NCBI RefSeq assembly: GCF_010731895.1
Contig: NZ_AP022596.1
Location: 2,852,001 to 2,916,000 of the forward strand
DNA from: Mycolicibacterium helvum
GTDB taxonomy: Bacteria; Actinomycetota; Actinomycetes; Mycobacteriales; Mycobacteriaceae
DNA length: 64,000 bases
Reading direction: 5' to 3'
Part shown: one piece after another, positions 60,116-64,000 of the stretch
Layout of the letters: each line of letters begins with the position of its first letter
Position numbering within the stretch: position 1 is the first letter of the stretch
Position numbers and translations under genes: made by a program
The notes under the pieces: generated by a model
Databases searched by the model: none
What the model saw: the letters and a program-made list of their open reading frames with translations, nothing else
What the model was told of the DNA's origin: nothing

Positions 60116-61393
60116 ATGACCGTTCTGTCCCGCGGCGCCAGGAATCGGCGCGGCGGCCGCAGGCCGGGTTGGCTGCTCTTGACGGTGTTGCTAGTCCTAG
60201 CCATTGCGGCCAGTTCCGCGTTGGTCTTCACCAACCGCGCCGAGCTGCTCAAGCTGGCGGTCATTCTGTCGTTGTGGGCGGCCGTGATCGCGGCGTTCGT
60301 ATCGGTCATCTACCGCAGGCAAAGCGATCTCGACGCCGCCCGGGCGCGCGACCTGAAACTGGTCTACGACCTGCAGCTTGACCGCGAGATCTCGGCGCGC
60401 CGCGAATACGAGCTGAGCGTCGAGTCGCATCTGCGCCGTGAGCTGGCCTCCGAGCTGCGCGCGCAGGCTGCCGATGAGGTCGCAGCCTTGCGCTCGGAGT
60501 TGGCCGCACTGCGGGCCAACCTGGAGATCCTGTTCGATGCCGACCTGGGCGACCGGCCCGCACTCGAGGGCGATCGGGGCGGGGACTGGACCCGTGACAC
60601 GACGACCATGCCGCCGGTGCCCGGGCGTGTCGAGAGCAGCCGCATCACACCGGTGCGCCCCGAGGACACCGGCAGCCGCCCTGTGACCGCGGAGAGCCCG
60701 ATCATCGACGTTCCCGAAGAACCGCTGGTCCCGCCGTCGCCGTATGCCCCGCCGCCGCCCTCGCCGCGTCGTCGTCGCCGGGCTGAGCCCGCGCCCGAGC
60801 CCGAGCCCACGCTGGGGGGATCGCATCGCCGGCCGTCGGAGAACGGTGAACAGCCTGATCAACGGCCATCTGCGCCGCCCCCGCCTGAGCCCCCGGGGCC
60901 GGAACCACAATCCGATGTCGCGGCTGCGGCCGCGGCCTTGGCGGCAGAAAAACCTCCCGCCCGCGAGGCACCGGAATGGCGGCCGGTGAATGCCGACGGC
61001 CGATGGTTGCCGCCGGGCGCGCCCGACAGCAATTGGGTGGCGAACTCCGCCAGCGGCATCGTCGTCCCGTCGGCTGCTGCCGGCACGCCGGCCGCCGAGC
61101 CGCGCGGCAGGCACTGGACCCCGCCGGAAGAAGCCGCACCGGCCGCCGGACCGCAGTCTGAACCCGTCGGCCCGCGGGCCCGCCATTCGGTCGGCGGTTC
61201 CAGTTACGGCCAGCCGGACACGGAGGTGCCACAGCCACCCGCGCGGCACCGCGGTGCGCCCGAGGAAGAGCCGCCGCGGAGAAGGGCCCGCGACGGCGAG
61301 CAGATTGGTGGCCCGTCGGTCGCCGACCTGCTGGCCCGGCTGCAGGCGAACGGCACACAGGATGGTGGCGGCCGCCGGCGGCGCGAAGATTGA
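60116..61393 (+). CDS. Proline-rich membrane protein with coiled coil (Rv3604c-like)
   Basis: The 425-residue protein has a basic N-terminus (RGARNRRGGRRPG), two transmembrane helices (about 18-36 and 43-62) and an Ala/Glu/Arg coiled-coil stretch (about 75-145). A long disordered tail rich in Pro, Glu, Arg and Ala follows. It resembles other mycobacterial envelope/divisome scaffold proteins in layout only. A conserved place before Rv3603c and panC is known, but the function is not. Confidence 0.72.
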   Translation: MTVLSRGARNRRGGRRPGWLLLTVLLVLAIAASSALVFTNRAELLKLAVILSLWAAVIAAFVSVIYRRQSDLDAARARDLKLVYDLQLDREISARREYELSVESHLRRELASELRAQAADEVAALRSELAALRANLEILFDADLGDRPALEGDRGGDWTRDTTTMPPVPGRVESSRITPVRPEDTGSRPVTAESPIIDVPEEPLVPPSPYAPPPPSPRRRRRAEPAPEPEPTLGGSHRRPSENGEQPDQRPSAPPPPEPPGPEPQSDVAAAAAALAAEKPPAREAPEWRPVNADGRWLPPGAPDSNWVANSASGIVVPSAAAGTPAAEPRGRHWTPPEEAAPAAGPQSEPVGPRARHSVGGSSYGQPDTEVPQPPARHRGAPEEEPPRRRARDGEQIGGPSVADLLARLQANGTQDGGGRRRRED

Positions 61394-61511
61394 CCTCCGG
61401 CGCAGGAGGAGCAAGACAGTCAAGTGGGCCAGGTTAGAGTTGTGAAGACCGTCCGGTACCCGCCACAGGACCGGAACGAACACACTCATTGACGTCAGCG
61501 AGGTCGTCTAC

Positions 61512-62447
61512 GTGGGGACCCCCAGCGGCTTGCGCCCGGCTCGGCTCAAGGTCGGCATCGTCTCAGCCGGACGCGTCGGTACCGCACTCGGCGTGGCACT
61601 GGAACGTGCCGAGCATGTGGTGGTCGCGTGCAGCGCGATCTCGGCGACATCGCGCGGGCTCGCCGAGCGGCGACTTCCCGACACCGAGATCCTGCCGGTC
61701 CCAGACGTCGCCGACCGGGCCGAGCTACTGCTGCTCACCGTGCCGGACTCCGAACTGCCCGGGTTGATCAACGGCCTGGCCACGACCGGGGCGGTGCGCC
61801 GCGGAACCATTGTCGTGCACACCTCGGGCGCGAACGGAGTGGCGATCCTGGCTCCATTGGCCGAGCAGGGCTGTGTCCCGCTGGCCATTCACCCCGCGAT
61901 GACGTTCACCGGTGCAGACGAGGACATAGCGCGGCTGTCCGACAGTTGCTTCGGCGTCACCGCGGCCGACGAGATCGGCTACGCCATCGCCCAGTCGCTG
62001 GTGCTGGAGATCGGCGGTGAGCCGTTCGGCGTCCGGGAAGACGCGCGAACGCTTTACCACGCGGCCTTGGCGCACGCGAGCAACCACATCGTCACAGTGC
62101 TGGCTGACGCACTGGCAGCACTTCGCTCTTCCCTGTCCGGGCAGGAGTTGCTCGGACAGGAACTCGTCGTCGATGCCCCCGGTGGACTGGCGGAACGGAT
62201 CGTTGGACCGTTGGCCCGCGCCGCGCTGGAGAACACTCTGCAGCGCGGCCAGGCGGCATTGACCGGACCGGTGGCGCGCGGCGACGCCGCCGCTGTCGCG
62301 AGTCATCTCGCCGCCCTTGACAAGGTGGATTCTGAACTGGCGCAAGCATATTGCGCGAACTCGCTGCGCACCGCCCAGCGTGCGCACGCTCCGGAGGAGG
62401 TTGTTGAGGTGTTGGCCGAATGGTCAGGGCAAGGACGGCGGCGGTGA
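61512..62447 (+). CDS. Rossmann-fold DUF2520 protein, pantothenate-operon associated
   Basis: The 311-residue protein starts with GTG 61512 and has an NAD(P)-binding motif [14 protein letters not shown] (about 14-27). [15 protein letters not shown], a HTSGANG segment and a C-terminal helical DUF2520 domain follow. It resembles beta-hydroxyacid or ketopantoate-type reductases. Its constant position before panC (Mtb Rv3603c) suggests a role in pantothenate supply, possibly as a ketopantoate reductase; this is inferred. It overlaps panC by four bases (GTGA). Confidence 0.8.
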   Translation: MGTPSGLRPARLKVGIVSAGRVGTALGVALERAEHVVVACSAISATSRGLAERRLPDTEILPVPDVADRAELLLLTVPDSELPGLINGLATTGAVRRGTIVVHTSGANGVAILAPLAEQGCVPLAIHPAMTFTGADEDIARLSDSCFGVTAADEIGYAIAQSLVLEIGGEPFGVREDARTLYHAALAHASNHIVTVLADALAALRSSLSGQELLGQELVVDAPGGLAERIVGPLARAALENTLQRGQAALTGPVARGDAAAVASHLAALDKVDSELAQAYCANSLRTAQRAHAPEEVVEVLAEWSGQGRRR

Positions 62448-63373
62448 AGGCCGGCCCACAGTTCACCGCCGGGCAGCTCAACGTGTACCCGTCGCCGACG
62501 GCCGTATCCGACGTCACTCGCGCGCTGCGACACACCGGACGGCGGGTGATGCTGGTGCCGACCATGGGTGCGCTGCACGACGGTCATCTGGCGCTGGTTC
62601 GTTCCGCCAAGCGAGTGCCCGGCGCGGTTGTCGTGGTGTCGATCTTCGTCAACCCCTTGCAGTTTGGGCCCAGCGAAGACCTCGACGCCTATCCGCGCAC
62701 CCTGGACTCCGACCTCGAGCTGTTGCGCGCCGAAGGAGTCGAGGTGGTGTTCACGCCGAACGTATCGGCGATGTATCCGTTCGGCCCGCGGACCACGGTG
62801 CACCCAGGTCCGTTGGGCGTCCAACTCGAAGGTTCCTCGCGGCCAGGGCATTTCGCCGGCATGCTGACAGTCGTGTTGAAACTGCTGCAGATCGTGCGGC
62901 CGGATCGCGCGTTCTTCGGTGAGAAGGACTACCAGCAGCTGGCCTTGATCCGGCAGATGGTCGACGACCTCAACGTCGACGTCCGCATCGTCGGTGTGCC
63001 GATCGTGCGGGAGTCCGACGGTCTGGCCATGTCGTCGCGCAACCGCTACCTCACCGCCGATGAACGCGAGCAAGCCGGTGCGTTGTCGGCGGCGCTTCTG
63101 GCCGGGATGTACGCCGCCGCCGGAGGTGCTGACGCGGCGCTGGATGCGGCCCGAGCGGTCCTCGACGAGGTCCCCGCCTTCGAGCTCGACTACCTGGAAG
63201 TGCGTGGCCCGCAACTGGAACCCGCGCCCGCCTACGGTCCGGGCCGGCTGCTGGTCGCCGCCCGCCTCGGTACCACCAGGCTGCTGGACAACATCGCTGT
63301 CGACCTGTCGACCGACACCGCTCCGCACGGTGTCGGCAATGGTGAGCGCAACGAAATAACCTGGAGAAATTGA
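62444..63373 (+). CDS. panC: Pantothenate synthetase
   Basis: The GTG at 62444 overlaps the previous stop and gives 309 residues, the same length as Mtb PanC (Rv3602c). Motifs: [15 protein letters not shown] (the HIGH-like His pair), [22 protein letters not shown] and SSRNRYL (KMSKS-like). It condenses pantoate and beta-alanine with ATP. It overlaps panD by one base. Confidence 0.96.
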   Translation: MKAGPQFTAGQLNVYPSPTAVSDVTRALRHTGRRVMLVPTMGALHDGHLALVRSAKRVPGAVVVVSIFVNPLQFGPSEDLDAYPRTLDSDLELLRAEGVEVVFTPNVSAMYPFGPRTTVHPGPLGVQLEGSSRPGHFAGMLTVVLKLLQIVRPDRAFFGEKDYQQLALIRQMVDDLNVDVRIVGVPIVRESDGLAMSSRNRYLTADEREQAGALSAALLAGMYAAAGGADAALDAARAVLDEVPAFELDYLEVRGPQLEPAPAYGPGRLLVAARLGTTRLLDNIAVDLSTDTAPHGVGNGERNEITWRN

Positions 63374-63789
63374 TGTTTCGGACGATGTTGAAGTCCAAGA
63401 TTCACCGCGCCACCGTCACGCACGCCGATCTGCACTACGTTGGATCTGTCACCGTCGACGCCGACTTGATGGACGCCGCCGACCTGCTCGAAGGTGAGCA
63501 GGTGACGATCGTCGACATCGACAACGGCGCGCGCCTCGAGACCTACGTAATCACCGGGCAGCGCGGCACTGGAGTGATCGGAATCAATGGTGCGGCAGCT
63601 CATCTGGTCCACCCGGGTGATCTGGTCATTCTGATCGCCTATGGCGTCATGGACGATGCGGAGGCGCGACCCTACCGGCCGCGGGTGGTGTTCGTCGACG
63701 CCGACAATCGGCAGATCGACATCGGTGACGACCCGGCATTCGTGCCCGATGACGTCACCGACCTGCTGTCGCCTCGGACGGTGGGATAG
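63373..63789 (+). CDS. panD: Aspartate 1-decarboxylase
   Basis: The 138-residue pyruvoyl enzyme makes beta-alanine for PanC. Self-processing between Gly24 and Ser25 (HYVGSVTVD) creates the pyruvoyl group. The substrate residues K9 and R54-region, and [12 protein letters not shown], are present. The C-terminal tail is the extended mycobacterial type, the region where pyrazinamide-resistance changes occur in Mtb (Rv3601c, literature). Confidence 0.96.
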   Translation: MFRTMLKSKIHRATVTHADLHYVGSVTVDADLMDAADLLEGEQVTIVDIDNGARLETYVITGQRGTGVIGINGAAAHLVHPGDLVILIAYGVMDDAEARPYRPRVVFVDADNRQIDIGDDPAFVPDDVTDLLSPRTVG

Positions 63790-63791
63790 CC

Positions 63792-64000
63792 GTGCTGCTG
63801 GCCATCGACGTCCGCAACACCCACACCGTCGTCGGGTTGATCTCCGGCTCCGGTGATCATGCAAAAGTGACGCAGCAGTGGCGGATTCGCACCGAATCGG
63901 AAGTGACCGCCGACGAGTTGGCGCTCACCATAGAGGGTCTGATCGGCGACGACTCCGAGCGCCTTACCGGCGCGACCGGGTTGTCCACCGTCCCCTCGGT
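63792..64000 (+). CDS. coaX: Type III pantothenate kinase (3' end outside window)
   Basis: The GTG at 63792, two bases after panD, opens a frame that is still open at base 64000. The first 69 residues show the ASKHA-fold start [16 protein letters not shown] and the family segment [19 protein letters not shown]. Type III enzymes phosphorylate pantothenate at the start of CoA synthesis. Position matches Mtb CoaX (Rv3600c), which completes the panC-panD-coaX set. Confidence 0.92.
   Translation, partial: MLLAIDVRNTHTVVGLISGSGDHAKVTQQWRIRTESEVTADELALTIEGLIGDDSERLTGATGLSTVPS

Overview
This 64 kb window is chromosomal DNA from a mycobacterium. It is GC-rich, and most of the gene order can be read as the Mycobacterium tuberculosis (Mtb) block from about Rv3672c down to Rv3600c, inverted relative to the usual Mtb numbering. 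The Rv correspondences come from memory of family and synteny, not from a search. An allantoin-degradation cluster, a Pls/PosA-type peptide synthetase operon and several other inserted genes separate it from Mtb and suggest an environmental, probably rapidly growing species.

Layout. 1-6142: a Nudix CoA pyrophosphatase (5' truncated), the acid-resistance protease MarP, an EphE-like hydrolase, a holin-like membrane protein, a secreted S1 protease and acetyl-CoA synthetase. 6281-17195: the actinobacterial 'helicase/secretion' island. It holds a degenerate Fic-like protein, an Ms1-type RNA, a HAD phosphatase, a 6C-type RNA, a Tad pilus operon (ssd, tadA, tadB, tadC, flp pilin, two TadE-like minor pilins), a PAS-fold protein, the SftH helicase and CspA. 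17355-24382: Rv3647c, topA with an in-frame triplicated 30-bp repeat, a membrane adenylate cyclase, holB, tRNA-Thr(CGU) and a CMD-family protein. 24460-34807: cell-envelope genes, namely a GT-C-like membrane protein, a GalE-like epimerase, and a tightly packed five-gene minus-strand operon (PosA-type NRPS, M1 aminopeptidase, Wzx-like flippase, PpgS-like glycosyltransferase, DUF2304 partner).

34907-36917: a terC gene preceded by a yybP-ykoY-like manganese riboswitch candidate, then two small proteins. 36963-44325: purine/allantoin catabolism (GntR regulator, NCS1 permease, hydantoin racemase, PuuE-type allantoinase, allantoicase, and an OHCU-decarboxylase-like gene), interrupted by a TetR/hydrolase pair and a small hydrolase remnant. 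44381-50431: ppa, dacB, a zincin, tilS, hpt, a decayed AraC/VOC pair and lpqG. 50468-54660: an MBL-fold protein, TetR, a stand-alone Clp-N protein, an LLM oxidoreductase and EphA. 54835-64000: the ftsH-folE-folP-folB-folK-(DUF3180, Rv3604c, Rv3603c)-panC-panD-coaX run, which links membrane proteolysis with folate and pantothenate/CoA synthesis. coaX runs off the right edge.

No insertion sequence, prophage or CRISPR array was seen. Many genes have a TANNNT -10 element 6-8 nt before the start codon, the arrangement expected for leaderless mycobacterial transcripts. Several starts were assigned on that basis.
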